Below, piece by piece: positions 1-7,990 of a DNA stretch of 64,000 nucleotides (the first letter of the stretch is position 1; every line of letters starts with the position of its first letter). This DNA is from Marivita sp965656765 (GTDB lineage: Bacteria > Pseudomonadota > Alphaproteobacteria > Rhodobacterales > Rhodobacteraceae): assembly GCF_965656765.1 (NCBI RefSeq), contig NZ_CBFHLV010000004.1:29673-93672 (forward strand). The letters run 5' to 3'. A model generated the notes under the pieces. It had not been told where the DNA came from. It made no database searches and saw only the letters and a list, made by a program, of their open reading frames with translations. The position numbers were made by a program, and so were the translations under genes.

Positions 1-510
1 ATTCGACAAGAGGTCGATGGAACGTGGTCTGCCCTGCCAAGCCATCCGTCCATTGATGCTCTACCCGCCAATCGCGGTTTGGAAGCCTTGGCAATTGGAC
101 CTGATTCAACGGTCTACACAATTCCGGAAGGGTCGGATGATTTGAAAACCCCATTCCCAGTTTTCCGATATCGGGAAAGCCATGGGTGGGACAGGCCGTT
201 GTCTATCACACGCGATGGAGGATGGTTGCCTGTGGGGGCTGACATTGGCCCAGATGGGCAGCTCTATGTTCTTGAACGTGGCTTTGCCGGGTTCGGATTC
301 TCATCTCGTGTTCGCCGATTTGATCTGTCTGCTAGCGAAAAAGGTGACGGTGAACTCCTTTTGACCACCGATATCCGCAAACATGACAACCTTGAAGGTA
401 TCGCGGTCTGGCAAGCTCCGGACGGGTCATTGAGGCTGACGATGGTCTCTGACGACAACTTCCTATTCCTTCAGAAAACCGAGATCGTGGAATACTCAGT
501 CAGCAAATAG
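1..510 (+). CDS. Esterase-like/phytase-type protein, C-terminal part (5' truncated by window edge)
   Basis: The reading frame is open from base 1 and stops at 508-510, so the gene begins before the window. The visible 169 residues resemble the C-terminal half of the esterase-like activity of phytase family (PF13449), a beta-propeller-like group. Supporting segments are GLEALAIGPD, LPVGADIGPDGQLYVLERG, a NLEGIAVW block and a final SDDNF block close to the stop. Proteins of this family are usually exported, but the N-terminus is not visible here. Substrate and role cannot be stated. The next gene follows after about 90 bases on the same strand. Confidence 0.7.
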   Translation: MRQEVDGTWSALPSHPSIDALPANRGLEALAIGPDSTVYTIPEGSDDLKTPFPVFRYRESHGWDRPLSITRDGGWLPVGADIGPDGQLYVLERGFAGFGFSSRVRRFDLSASEKGDGELLLTTDIRKHDNLEGIAVWQAPDGSLRLTMVSDDNFLFLQKTEIVEYSVSK

Positions 511-547
511 CTTGTCTGTTTCAAAGCGCCGCTATATGCACCGCGCC

Positions 548-598
548 ATTCCCGAGTGTCGGGAATCAAGTCCCCGCAACCTTGGCAAAACGGGAGTC
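548..598 (+). promoter_or_regulatory. Structured leader of the queuosine-precursor transporter gene
   Basis: The sequence shows a perfect 8-bp hairpin (548-555 with 559-566, loop GTG). A second short pairing follows (CCCG 573-576 with CGGG 591-594) whose right arm contains the Shine-Dalgarno region of the ATG at 602. Folding would therefore hide the ribosome site. Leaders of queuosine-uptake genes are often preQ1 riboswitches, but I do not recognise a known preQ1 consensus here, so the regulatory role is inference. Confidence 0.35.
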
Positions 599-601
599 GC
601 A

Positions 602-1231
602 ATGACCCGCTCACATATTCCTGGCATCATCGCCATGGCCCTCATCGTGTTGGCCTCCAATATTCTTGTTCAGTTCCTGTTTGGGAATTGGCTGACATGG
701 GGCGCATTTACGTATCCCCTCGCGTTCCTTGTCACTGATCTAATGAACCGCCTCTATGGCCCAAGCGCCGCCCGGCAGGTGGTTTTCGCGGGCTTTATTG
801 TCGGTGTCTTCTGTTCGTTGGTCGGCACGCAAATTCACGGCGAATTCGGGCCACTGGTCACACTTCGTATTGCGATTGGCTCTGGGCTTGCGTTCCTGAC
901 GGCACAGCTTTTGGATGTTGCTATTTTTGATAAGATGCGCAGCGGGGTCTGGTGGCGTGCGCCTTTGGCCTCCACATTGATTGGAGCATCCATTGACACC
1001 GGGTTGTTCTTTAGCATCGCATTTTCCGGCGCATTCACCTTTATTGACCCAACAAACGATGTGTCTTGGGCGGGTGAAATGTTGCCACTTCTTGGTTCCG
1101 GGCCCGTTGCACCACTTTGGGTGTCGCTTGCCGTGGCCGACTGGATGGTCAAAATCGCGCTGGCGTTGATCGCACTGATACCATTTCGACTCATCGTATT
1201 ACGATTTCGTGAAAAGTCTACCTTGACGTAA
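602..1231 (+). CDS. yhhQ: Queuosine precursor transporter, VUT/YhhQ family
   Basis: A 209-residue polytopic membrane protein that matches the YhhQ (VUT) family, importers of queuosine precursors for tRNA wobble-base modification. The N-terminal hydrophobic helix is followed by the family-typical FLVTDLMNRLYG block, then a GxxxS-rich helix (IGSGLAFLTAQLLDVAIFD) and a C-terminal WMVKIALALIALIPF helix. I chose the ATG at 602 because a GGGAG ribosome site lies just upstream and the hydrophobic start fits the family; an upstream in-frame extension to 512 has no family similarity. A hairpin leader precedes the start. Confidence 0.85.
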   Translation: MTRSHIPGIIAMALIVLASNILVQFLFGNWLTWGAFTYPLAFLVTDLMNRLYGPSAARQVVFAGFIVGVFCSLVGTQIHGEFGPLVTLRIAIGSGLAFLTAQLLDVAIFDKMRSGVWWRAPLASTLIGASIDTGLFFSIAFSGAFTFIDPTNDVSWAGEMLPLLGSGPVAPLWVSLAVADWMVKIALALIALIPFRLIVLRFREKSTLT

Positions 1232-1291
1232 GAAAACTGTTGCGAACTGGGCAAAGCCTGTCACGCTAAGGGTGCGTTATATCAACAGCTG

Positions 1292-1306
1292 AAAGGAGGT
1301 GATCCA
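1292..1306 (+). promoter_or_regulatory. Extended Shine-Dalgarno fully complementary to the 16S rRNA 3' end
   Basis: AAAGGAGGTGATCC (1292-1305) is a 14-base perfect complement of the canonical bacterial 16S rRNA 3' terminus (GGATCACCTCCTTT). It stands seven bases before a GTG codon. Ordinary genes in this window have 4-6 matching bases, so this site is exceptional. It either drives very strong initiation of the tiny ORF that follows or acts as a ribosome-binding decoy in an RNA that ends at the terminator at 1435-1461. Confidence 0.6.
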
Positions 1307-1363
1307 GTGTCGAGAGAGGTATTGGAGAGAGGTGTCGGAACAGTTCGAGAGGCTATCATCTAG
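1307..1363 (+). CDS. Putative 18-residue leader peptide
   Basis: A GTG-initiated ORF of 18 codons, reading MSREVLERGVGTVREAII and ending in TAG, follows the extended Shine-Dalgarno with ideal spacing. About 70 bases of hairpin-capable sequence (for example TGGGT-GACGA-ACCCA) and then an intrinsic terminator follow, so it looks like a short independent transcript or an attenuated leader of arfB. I do not recognise the peptide. The ribosome site is far better than expected by chance, which is the main reason to list it; conservation in related genomes would be decisive. Confidence 0.4.
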   Translation: MSREVLERGVGTVREAII

Positions 1364-1434
1364 GGCAACCCCTGGGTGACGAACCCATCGAATTGGTGAG
1401 GAACCTAACCGGACCCCGCCTCCGTAAGTCTCGA

Positions 1435-1461
1435 AGGGTCGCCCATGTGGCGACCCTTTTT
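1435..1461 (+). terminator. Intrinsic terminator upstream of arfB
   Basis: A perfect 9-bp stem (AGGGTCGCC 1435-1443 with GGCGACCCT 1449-1457), a 5-base loop and a run of five T form a textbook Rho-independent terminator. It ends the small-ORF transcript about 30 bases before arfB, so arfB either has its own promoter or depends on readthrough. Confidence 0.8.
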
Positions 1462-1492
1462 GTATGTCCACCACCGCGCTAAGTGACAAAGT

Positions 1493-1915
1493 ATGATCCA
1501 GATTTCCGACAGTATCACCATTGAAGACTGGGAACTGACCGAACAGTTCATTCGCGCCTCCGGCCCCGGTGGGCAGAACGTGAACAAGGTATCTTCGGCT
1601 GTCGAATTACGGTTCGAGGCAGAGCGATCGCCCAACTTGCCGGGTCCCGTCAAAAACCGTCTGCGTCGCATTTCCGGGCGGAGATGGACCAAAGACGGAG
1701 CTATTGTCTTGCAGGTTGACGAGACCCGCTCACAGGCGAGAAACCGTGACATTGCGCGGGATCGGTTAAAGGAGATGATCGTTCAGGCCCTGATCCCTCC
1801 AAAACGCCGTGTGCCGACCAAGCCAACCCTTGGGTCCAAAAAGCGGCGACTCAAAGCCAAAAAGGTACGCGGTGAAGTCAAGTCGCTCCGCGGCAAAGTC
1901 GACCCCGACACGTAA
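1493..1915 (+). CDS. arfB: Alternative ribosome-rescue factor ArfB (peptidyl-tRNA hydrolase)
   Basis: This 140-residue protein belongs to the ArfB/YaeJ family, codon-independent release factors that hydrolyse peptidyl-tRNA on stalled ribosomes. The catalytic GGQ loop is visible as ASGPGGQNVNKVSSAVELRF at about residues 22-41, the RF-1 domain hallmark. The C-terminus is a lysine/arginine-rich tail (about residues 103-135) typical of the segment that enters the empty mRNA channel. No clear ribosome site precedes the ATG. It faces the TIGR02302 gene convergently with 51 bases between stop codons. Confidence 0.93.
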   Translation: MIQISDSITIEDWELTEQFIRASGPGGQNVNKVSSAVELRFEAERSPNLPGPVKNRLRRISGRRWTKDGAIVLQVDETRSQARNRDIARDRLKEMIVQALIPPKRRVPTKPTLGSKKRRLKAKKVRGEVKSLRGKVDPDT

Positions 1916-1932
1916 CGTTTCGCAAAGACGAA

Positions 1933-1950
1933 TGATGCATCGTTGCATCA
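1933..1950. terminator. Hairpin between convergent arfB and TIGR02302 genes
   Basis: TGATGCA-TCGT-TGCATCA forms a 7-bp perfect hairpin in the 51-base gap between two facing stop codons. There is no T-run, so its role as a bidirectional terminator is inferred only from position. Confidence 0.35.
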
Positions 1951-1966
1951 CCGCCAACGCACCCCA

Positions 1967-4585
1967 TCAAAACCGATCAAGCAAACGTTCCAGATACTCA
2001 AGCTCTTCTTCTGGGCGCTCACCTTCTCCGGAACGGCGACGGATTTCATCCAGCAGTTCGCGTGCGCGGCGATATACATCTTCGCCCTGCAACAGGTTTT
2101 CATTAGACCCAATCTGACCGTTTGATCCAACGTTCCGCCCCAAAGGATCGCGTTGTTGGCCAGGATCTGCGCCATCCGCCATGCCTTGCTGTCCTTGCCC
2201 CTGTTGCTGCTGCTGCGCCATCGCTTCGCCCAGATTGCGCATACCCTCGCGCAGGGCTTCCATTGCTTCGGACTGGTTGTCGATTGCGCCAGCAAGATCG
2301 TTCTCACGCAAAGATTCTTCGGCACCTTCCATCGCACCTTCAGCACGTTCAAGCGCCTCTCTGGCAGCCTCTCCCGCTTCAGAGCCAGCGCCCGGCAAGC
2401 TCTGTGACTGACGGTTCAGTTCTTGACGCAAAGCGCGCTGACGGTCAGCAAGACTTTCCTCAAGGCTCTGACCTTGGCCATTCTGGCCCTGACCTGGCTG
2501 TTGGCCGGGTTGCTGTCCTTGGCCCTGTCCCTGTCCCTGTTGCTGCCCTTGGCCTTGCTGTCCAGGTTGTTGCCCGGGCTGTTGACCATCTTGGCCCTGC
2601 TGTCCTTGCTGTCCGGGATTGAATTGTTCCTGAAGGTCGCGGAATGCCTGATCGGACAAGCCCTGTTGTTCACGCAGCGTTTCAGCCAAGCCTTCCATCG
2701 CCTGTTCCCCGGGTGACTGGCCTTGCTGACCCTGACCCTGAGTGACCTGCATGTTTTCCATCATCTGACGCAGCTGTTCGAGCGCTTCTTGCGCCTCAGC
2801 CATGCGGCCTTCCTCCATCAGCTCTTGGATACGATCCATCATATCCTGCAGATCATTCTGACTCATCTCCATCATGTTCTGGTTTTGGGTCATATCCTGA
2901 TCGGGGTTGTCCTGCTGATCCTGTTGGGCTTGGCGAGACAGTTGACGCAGATAATCGTCGGTCGCCTCACGCAGCTCCTGCATCAATTCCGCAATTTCCT
3001 GATCCGATGCTCCGTTGCGCATCGCTTCGGACAAGCGGTCTTGCGCGCGCTGCAGACGCTCCAGTGCATCTTCAAGGTCACCCTCTTCCAACCGGATCGC
3101 GAGGTCCCACATGGCCTGCGCAATTTCAGCTTGCTGGTCGTCGGTCATGGTCACCGTGGCCAAAGCCTCAACGCGACGCATGATAGTACGCAAACGCAGA
3201 AAGTCCGTGCTCGACCGGAACACATCATCCGGACGGTGCGAAACGGCCCGCATCAAAAGTGCGACGTCAGACGCGTTTTCGCGGTTCCAAAGCAAAGAAC
3301 GCCGCAAATCGATAATTGCGCTGGCCATCGGGTCGAAAAACCGACGGCCCGGAAGGTCAATTACTTCTAGTGCAGATTCACCCATTTGGTCAGCCTCGTC
3401 CGTCACGGAAAGGCTGAGTGTCACCGGCAAATTCGCCCACGGATGTTCCGAAAAGTTATCAACCAACGTTTCGGTAAACTCTGACCGATCACCAGCTATT
3501 GGCATCGGAAGCGGCAGTTCAATCACCGCTCGTTGTTCAGGATCAATCCGCAAACCATACCGGCGATCAACCTCGCTTAACGCCAGATCGATACGCGCAG
3601 TACCTGTGGCAACTGCGTAGTCATCCTTCGCGACAAAAGGGATTTGCGCTTCGCCTTCATAGCTGACTTCGATCTCCCCATCGCGCGTCACCTCCGGAGC
3701 GCGATCGGGTAAAGCAACGACCTCCCACAACCGTCCACCCGGCCCCTCGATCTCTAGCCGACCAGAGCGTTCGACGTTGAATTCCTGTGCGGTATTGGTG
3801 GACGCTTCGACCAACTCCTCTGGTGTCGTCGTTGGGGACACGCTGTTGGAAACTGATTCTGACACACTCAGCGCACCAACTTCACCGTAGAAGCGCAACG
3901 TGATCCTGCTGCCCTCTGGCGTTTCGAGGCGCGCGCTTTCGATGTCATTCAGATAGATTGACGGCCGACCCGTATAACGTGGAGGTTCCAACCAACCTTC
4001 CCACGTAGGGCCAGAGGCGAGATCAGAGCCCGTCGGCCCCATCGCAGAAACCGTCTGAACCTTGAGAACAGACCCAAACACAATCGCAACCAAAAACGCC
4101 AAAACCGCCACATAGCGCAGTGCAAACGGATCAGCCTTTGAAACACGCAGGTCAGGTTCCGCAGCTTTTGCGTCTTTCAGACGAGCGGCCATGCGCGCCT
4201 TGTGCGCGTTCCACACAGCCAAAGACGCAGGATCACCGGAGCCGATTGCCTGACTGTCCATCGCCGCCAGAATTGGATTTCCGGGAAGTGTCGCATCAAG
4301 GCGCACCAATGCCGATGATTGTGTGGGCCAATAAAATCTCCGCACGCCGCGAACGAACGTCCAGACTGCCGCGAGCCCACCAAGCGCCAAAGTGACCCAG
4401 ACCGCTTCCAAGGGTAGATAATCCTGCAACCCCAACATGAGAAACGCGAGGATGGCAAAAATAACTGACCAGAACGGCCAAAAAGCACGCACAACGACCT
4501 CGGCTCCCATACCCAAACGGGTCAGAAACAAGGGCCAGCGCAGCGCTGTATTGATCTCCGTGGGCAGGTCGTCCCGTGCGGTCAT
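1967..4585 (-). CDS. TIGR02302/DUF4175 family membrane protein with Gln/Gly-rich segment
   Basis: An 872-residue protein of the alphaproteobacterial TIGR02302 (DUF4175) family, function unknown. It shows two hydrophobic helices near the N-terminus (about residues 35-85) and one at about 155-175, then a large extracytoplasmic-type beta-rich region, a coiled-coil-like helical region rich in Met, Glu and Gln (about 480-600), and a low-complexity Gly-Gln segment (QGQ/PGQQ repeats). The C-terminus is charged (REL LDEIRRRSGEGERPEEELEYLERLLDRF pattern, shown here only in outline). The gene follows lysA by 36 bases on the same strand, the usual alphaproteobacterial neighbour, so both are probably cotranscribed. 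Confidence 0.85.
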   Translation of the reverse strand: MTARDDLPTEINTALRWPLFLTRLGMGAEVVVRAFWPFWSVIFAILAFLMLGLQDYLPLEAVWVTLALGGLAAVWTFVRGVRRFYWPTQSSALVRLDATLPGNPILAAMDSQAIGSGDPASLAVWNAHKARMAARLKDAKAAEPDLRVSKADPFALRYVAVLAFLVAIVFGSVLKVQTVSAMGPTGSDLASGPTWEGWLEPPRYTGRPSIYLNDIESARLETPEGSRITLRFYGEVGALSVSESVSNSVSPTTTPEELVEASTNTAQEFNVERSGRLEIEGPGGRLWEVVALPDRAPEVTRDGEIEVSYEGEAQIPFVAKDDYAVATGTARIDLALSEVDRRYGLRIDPEQRAVIELPLPMPIAGDRSEFTETLVDNFSEHPWANLPVTLSLSVTDEADQMGESALEVIDLPGRRFFDPMASAIIDLRRSLLWNRENASDVALLMRAVSHRPDDVFRSSTDFLRLRTIMRRVEALATVTMTDDQQAEIAQAMWDLAIRLEEGDLEDALERLQRAQDRLSEAMRNGASDQEIAELMQELREATDDYLRQLSRQAQQDQQDNPDQDMTQNQNMMEMSQNDLQDMMDRIQELMEEGRMAEAQEALEQLRQMMENMQVTQGQGQQGQSPGEQAMEGLAETLREQQGLSDQAFRDLQEQFNPGQQGQQGQDGQQPGQQPGQQGQGQQQGQGQGQGQQPGQQPGQGQNGQGQSLEESLADRQRALRQELNRQSQSLPGAGSEAGEAAREALERAEGAMEGAEESLRENDLAGAIDNQSEAMEALREGMRNLGEAMAQQQQQGQGQQGMADGADPGQQRDPLGRNVGSNGQIGSNENLLQGEDVYRRARELLDEIRRRSGEGERPEEELEYLERLLDRF

Positions 4586-4621
4586 TCCGATCTCCCGATC
4601 ATCTGGCCACAGGGGAATACC

Positions 4622-5887
4622 TCATAGCCATGGGGGGATGGTATCTCGGTTTATGATTTCGTCAAAGTCCGGGCGCTTGCGGATGACAGCGAATTGATCG
4701 CCTTTCGCCAAAACTTCAGGCACGAGCGGGCGCGTGTTGTACTCACTCGACATCACCGCCCCATAAGCACCAGCAGATCTGAACGCGACAAGCGCGCCGG
4801 CCTCGAGCGGTGGCATCATCCGATTCTTGGCAAACGTATCACCGGATTCACAAACCGGACCAACGATGTCGTAGGCTTGCTGCTCAACACCTGCGGCAGG
4901 CTCAATAACCGGAACAATGTCATGATGGGCATCGTACATGGCAGGGCGGATCAAATCATTCATTGCGCCGTCCAGGATTAGAAACTGCCGTCCTTCACCC
5001 TGTTTTACATAGATCACGCGGCTCACAAGAATGCCCGCATTGCCAGCAATCAGACGACCAGGTTCTATTTCAATCTCGCAACCCAGATGGCCTACAGTGC
5101 GCTTGATCATAGCGCCATAGTCCGACGGCAAAGGTGGTGCCTCGTTCGAGCGGGTGTAGGGAATACCCAAACCGCCCCCAAGATCGAGCCGCTTGATCGT
5201 GTGGCCATCGGCGCGCAATTGTTCAGTCAGTTCCGCAACCTTGCGATAGGCAAGCTCATAAGGATCAAGATCGGTCAATTGCGACCCGATATGCACATCG
5301 ATCCCGATGACCTCGATCCCAGGCAAAGCAGCAGCTTCGGCATAGACTTCTCGCGCTTTCGAAATCGGGATACCGAACTTATTCTCAGACTTCCCGGTTG
5401 CGATTTTTGCGTGTGTTTTCGCGTCCACATCCGGGTTGACACGCACCGTGATCGGCGCGGTTTTGCCAAGCGATGCCGCAACCTCGGAAATAACCCGCAT
5501 CTCGGGTTCGCTTTCGACGTTGAACTGGCGGATACCGCCTTCAAGCGCGAGACGTATCTCTGACCGCGTTTTACCAACACCGGAAAACACAATGCGATCG
5601 CCCGGCACTCCAGCAGCTTTCGCCCGCGCATATTCGCCGCCCGACACGACATCCATACCTGCGCCAAGTTCAGAAAGCGTTTTGAGAATGGCTTGATTCG
5701 AGGCCGCTTTCATGGCGTAGCAGACCATATGGTCCATTCCATCGAGCGCCTCATCAAAGAGCTGAAAATGACGCGTCAGGGTTGCCGTGGAATACAGATA
5801 AAACGGCGTCCCGACGGACGCTGCGATATCGGCAACGGACACGTCCTCAACGTAAAGCTCACCGTCACGATACAGAAAATGATCCAC
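4622..5887 (-). CDS. lysA: Diaminopimelate decarboxylase
   Basis: LysA converts meso-diaminopimelate to L-lysine, the last step of lysine synthesis, using pyridoxal phosphate. The 421-residue length is usual. The PLP-binding lysine lies in VCYAMKA (K60), and the alanine-racemase-like barrel carries HIGSQ and the glycine-rich RLDLGGGLGI motif. The C-terminal domain has the catalytic CESGD motif and a GAYG block. The start at 5887 gives MDHFLYRDGE, a typical LysA N-terminus. It sits in the argH-lipoprotein-lysA-TIGR02302 order common in Rhodobacteraceae. Confidence 0.96.
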   Translation of the reverse strand: MDHFLYRDGELYVEDVSVADIAASVGTPFYLYSTATLTRHFQLFDEALDGMDHMVCYAMKAASNQAILKTLSELGAGMDVVSGGEYARAKAAGVPGDRIVFSGVGKTRSEIRLALEGGIRQFNVESEPEMRVISEVAASLGKTAPITVRVNPDVDAKTHAKIATGKSENKFGIPISKAREVYAEAAALPGIEVIGIDVHIGSQLTDLDPYELAYRKVAELTEQLRADGHTIKRLDLGGGLGIPYTRSNEAPPLPSDYGAMIKRTVGHLGCEIEIEPGRLIAGNAGILVSRVIYVKQGEGRQFLILDGAMNDLIRPAMYDAHHDIVPVIEPAAGVEQQAYDIVGPVCESGDTFAKNRMMPPLEAGALVAFRSAGAYGAVMSSEYNTRPLVPEVLAKGDQFAVIRKRPDFDEIINRDTIPPWL

Positions 5888-6059
5888 AACCGCCTCCAGA
5901 ACAGACCGCGCCGCAGTAGCGCAGCAATGGGGTATGTGCTACCCCTAGCTTCTTCTTTTTAAAAATATGCCATACCCGGCGGCAGCGAATTTGGACGCCA
6001 CTGGAATACCTAATGGCACGGGCAAAAAGCACCAAACCGAGGCGTAGCCGAGTTACAGG

Positions 6060-6081
6060 GCGCGGGCTGCAAAGCCCGCGC
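6060..6081 (-). terminator. GNRA-like hairpin after the DUF2834 gene
   Basis: A perfect 9-bp GC-rich stem (6060-6068 with 6073-6081) closes a four-base loop (GCAA on the plus strand, TTGC on the minus strand). It lies 8 bases past the DUF2834 stop on the minus strand. There is no T-tract, so it may be an mRNA 3' stabiliser or a weak terminator that separates argH-lipoprotein-DUF2834 from lysA. The rest of 5888-6088 shows no gene. Confidence 0.45.
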
Positions 6082-6088
6082 AATTTGG

Positions 6089-6406
6089 TCACGGGATCGG
6101 TTTGGACCGCAGGAATAGATAGAGCGGAAGGCCACAGCTTACCCCGATGCAATAAGTTGCTGGAATGGCGATAAGTGCAGACCAGTTCCGACGCACTCCT
6201 ACTTCTGCAATAATCCAGATGGTCAGCGACACTGCGGCAATCGTCAAATCCCAAGTCAAACCAGTGGTCGCATCGTTCACATACCACGCATCGATCATCG
6301 CCCCTAGGTTCCATCCGTTTTCCTGAAACCAGGACACAAAATAATACATCGGATGGATTGCGCCCCAAATGGCAAGGGAAAGGTAAATCCAGCGCATCGG
6401 TGTCAT
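6089..6406 (-). CDS. DUF2834 small membrane protein
   Basis: This 105-residue protein has three hydrophobic segments (about residues 6-22, 48-68 and 76-98), with the aromatic N-terminal AIWGAIHPMYYFVSWF block and the TTGLTWDLTI block typical of DUF2834. The family is uncharacterised. Its ATG overlaps the stop codon of the lipoprotein gene by one base (TGATG), which implies coupled translation. Confidence 0.75.
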   Translation of the reverse strand: MTPMRWIYLSLAIWGAIHPMYYFVSWFQENGWNLGAMIDAWYVNDATTGLTWDLTIAAVSLTIWIIAEVGVRRNWSALIAIPATYCIGVSCGLPLYLFLRSKPIP

Positions 6407-6579
6407 CAGAAAGTGGCTCCTACGGTCACAGGCCCGGTTCGTTCTGATACACCTGTCGATGTGCGCACACCTTCACTTCCAACTGAAACCGTTGTGTTAA
6501 CCGATGGCGTTATCGGCGGACCATCAGCGCCACAGGCGGTCAGCACAACCAAGCCAGCAAGTAGCGTGATCGTTTTCAT
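6406..6579 (-). CDS. Small LptM/YifL-like lipoprotein
   Basis: A 57-residue lipoprotein with a classic signal sequence and lipobox LTAC, followed directly by GADGPPITP. That segment resembles the CGxKGPLYxP signature of LptM (YifL), which helps mature the LPS translocon LptD in enterobacteria. The rest is Thr/Ser/Val-rich and probably unstructured. I chose the ATG at 6579 rather than an upstream start because the signal peptide begins there and it overlaps the argH stop as ATGA. Assignment to LptM rests on a short motif. Confidence 0.7.
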   Translation of the reverse strand: MKTITLLAGLVVLTACGADGPPITPSVNTTVSVGSEGVRTSTGVSERTGPVTVGATF

Positions 6580-7967
6580 CCAAGCACCTCTTTCCAACGG
6601 GTGACTTGTTCCCGGACTCGGACAGGTGCGGTGCCACCATAGCTCGTACGGCTGGCGACTGAGTTGTGAACGCCTAGCACTTCGAAAACGTCATTCGTAA
6701 TCGCCGCGTGCACAGATTTCATGTCCTCAAGGCTTAAGTCTGGCAAATCGCATCCCTTCTGTTCGGCCATCGCCACTAAAGAACCGGTGACATGATGGGC
6801 GTCTCGGAAAGGTAGGTCGAGCGTGCGGACAAGCCAGTCTGCCAAATCTGTGGCCGTCGAGAAGCCAGCCGAGGCTGCTGCTTCAAGGTTGGCTGTGTTG
6901 GCGGTCATGTCTTTGACCATGCCCTCCATCGCCGCCAGCGCGAGCATCCAGTTGTCAGCAGCGTCGAAAACCTGTTCCTTATCTTCTTGCATATCTTTTG
7001 AATAGGCTAACGGCAGGCCCTTCATAACCATCATTAACGCAACATTTGCACCAAAAATTCGCCCGATCTTGGCGCGGATCAATTCCGCCGCATCTGGGTT
7101 CTTTTTCTGTGGCATAATCGACGACCCGGTCGAAAAGCGGTCAGACAGGGTCACGAAACGGAATTGGGCGGAAGACCAGATCACCAGTTCTTCGGCAAAG
7201 CGGCTAAGGTGCATGGCACTGATGCTGGCCACACTCAAAAACTCCAAAGCGAAATCCCGGTCGCTCACCGCATCAAGGCTGTTGGCCATCGGGCGGTCAA
7301 AATCCAGCGCCTGTGCTGTCATTTCACGATCAATCGGGAACGATGTACCAGCCAAAGCCGCCGCACCCAAAGGCGACTCGTTCATCCGTTTGCGCGCATC
7401 TTGAACACGGCTCAGATCGCGTGCGAACATTTCCACATAGGCCATCATGTGATGACCCCAAGTCACCGGCTGTGCCGTTTGCAAATGGGTAAATCCCGGC
7501 ATCACCCAATCCGCGCCTGCCTCAGCTTGTGCGACCAACGCACTGATGAGGGCTGTCAGGCCTGATGATGCCGCATCCAACTGATCGCGTACCCACAGGC
7601 GGAAATCGGTGGCAACCTGATCATTGCGGGATCGGCCAGTGTGCAGACGCCCCGCCGGTTCGCCAATCACCTCTTTTAATCGTGCCTCGACATTCATGTG
7701 GATGTCTTCAAGCGCAGTCGAGTATTCAAACTCACCTGTTTCAATCTCTGACAAAACGGTGAGCAAGCCTTCCCGCATCGCGTCTGCATCGCTAGGTGTT
7801 ATTATACCCTGTGCGGCTAACATTGCTGCGTGGGCCCTCGACCCGGCGATGTCCTGTGCCGCCATGCGTTTGTCGAACCCGATCGAGGCATTGATCGCCT
7901 CCATGATCGCATCGGGACCGGCAGCAAAACGGCCACCCCACATCTGGTTCGAGGATTTGTCGGACAT
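6576..7967 (-). CDS. argH: Argininosuccinate lyase
   Basis: ArgH splits argininosuccinate into arginine and fumarate. The 463-residue frame starts MSDKSSNQMWGGRF, the typical ArgH N-terminus, at the ATG at 7967. The superfamily signature GSSIMPQKKNPD is present (about residue 280), as are HTGRSRND and the catalytic-loop T-H pair in GFTHLQTAQP. An upstream in-frame extension to 8123 runs into the divergent tlpA gene and has no family similarity. Only 23 bases separate it from tlpA, so the two promoters must overlap coding sequence or each other. Confidence 0.96.
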   Translation of the reverse strand: MSDKSSNQMWGGRFAAGPDAIMEAINASIGFDKRMAAQDIAGSRAHAAMLAAQGIITPSDADAMREGLLTVLSEIETGEFEYSTALEDIHMNVEARLKEVIGEPAGRLHTGRSRNDQVATDFRLWVRDQLDAASSGLTALISALVAQAEAGADWVMPGFTHLQTAQPVTWGHHMMAYVEMFARDLSRVQDARKRMNESPLGAAALAGTSFPIDREMTAQALDFDRPMANSLDAVSDRDFALEFLSVASISAMHLSRFAEELVIWSSAQFRFVTLSDRFSTGSSIMPQKKNPDAAELIRAKIGRIFGANVALMMVMKGLPLAYSKDMQEDKEQVFDAADNWMLALAAMEGMVKDMTANTANLEAAASAGFSTATDLADWLVRTLDLPFRDAHHVTGSLVAMAEQKGCDLPDLSLEDMKSVHAAITNDVFEVLGVHNSVASRTSYGGTAPVRVREQVTRWKEVLG

Positions 7968-7990
7968 GGTCTTACCCCTTCGGAGGGAAA

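Noticed and set aside
2723..3370. 215-codon Leu/His-rich ORF opposite the TIGR02302 gene
   Set aside because: Results from complement of Gln/Glu-rich codons; not a membrane protein gene.
5888..6088. Possible extra gene between lysA and the DUF2834 gene
   Set aside because: Only a hairpin and short broken frames are present.
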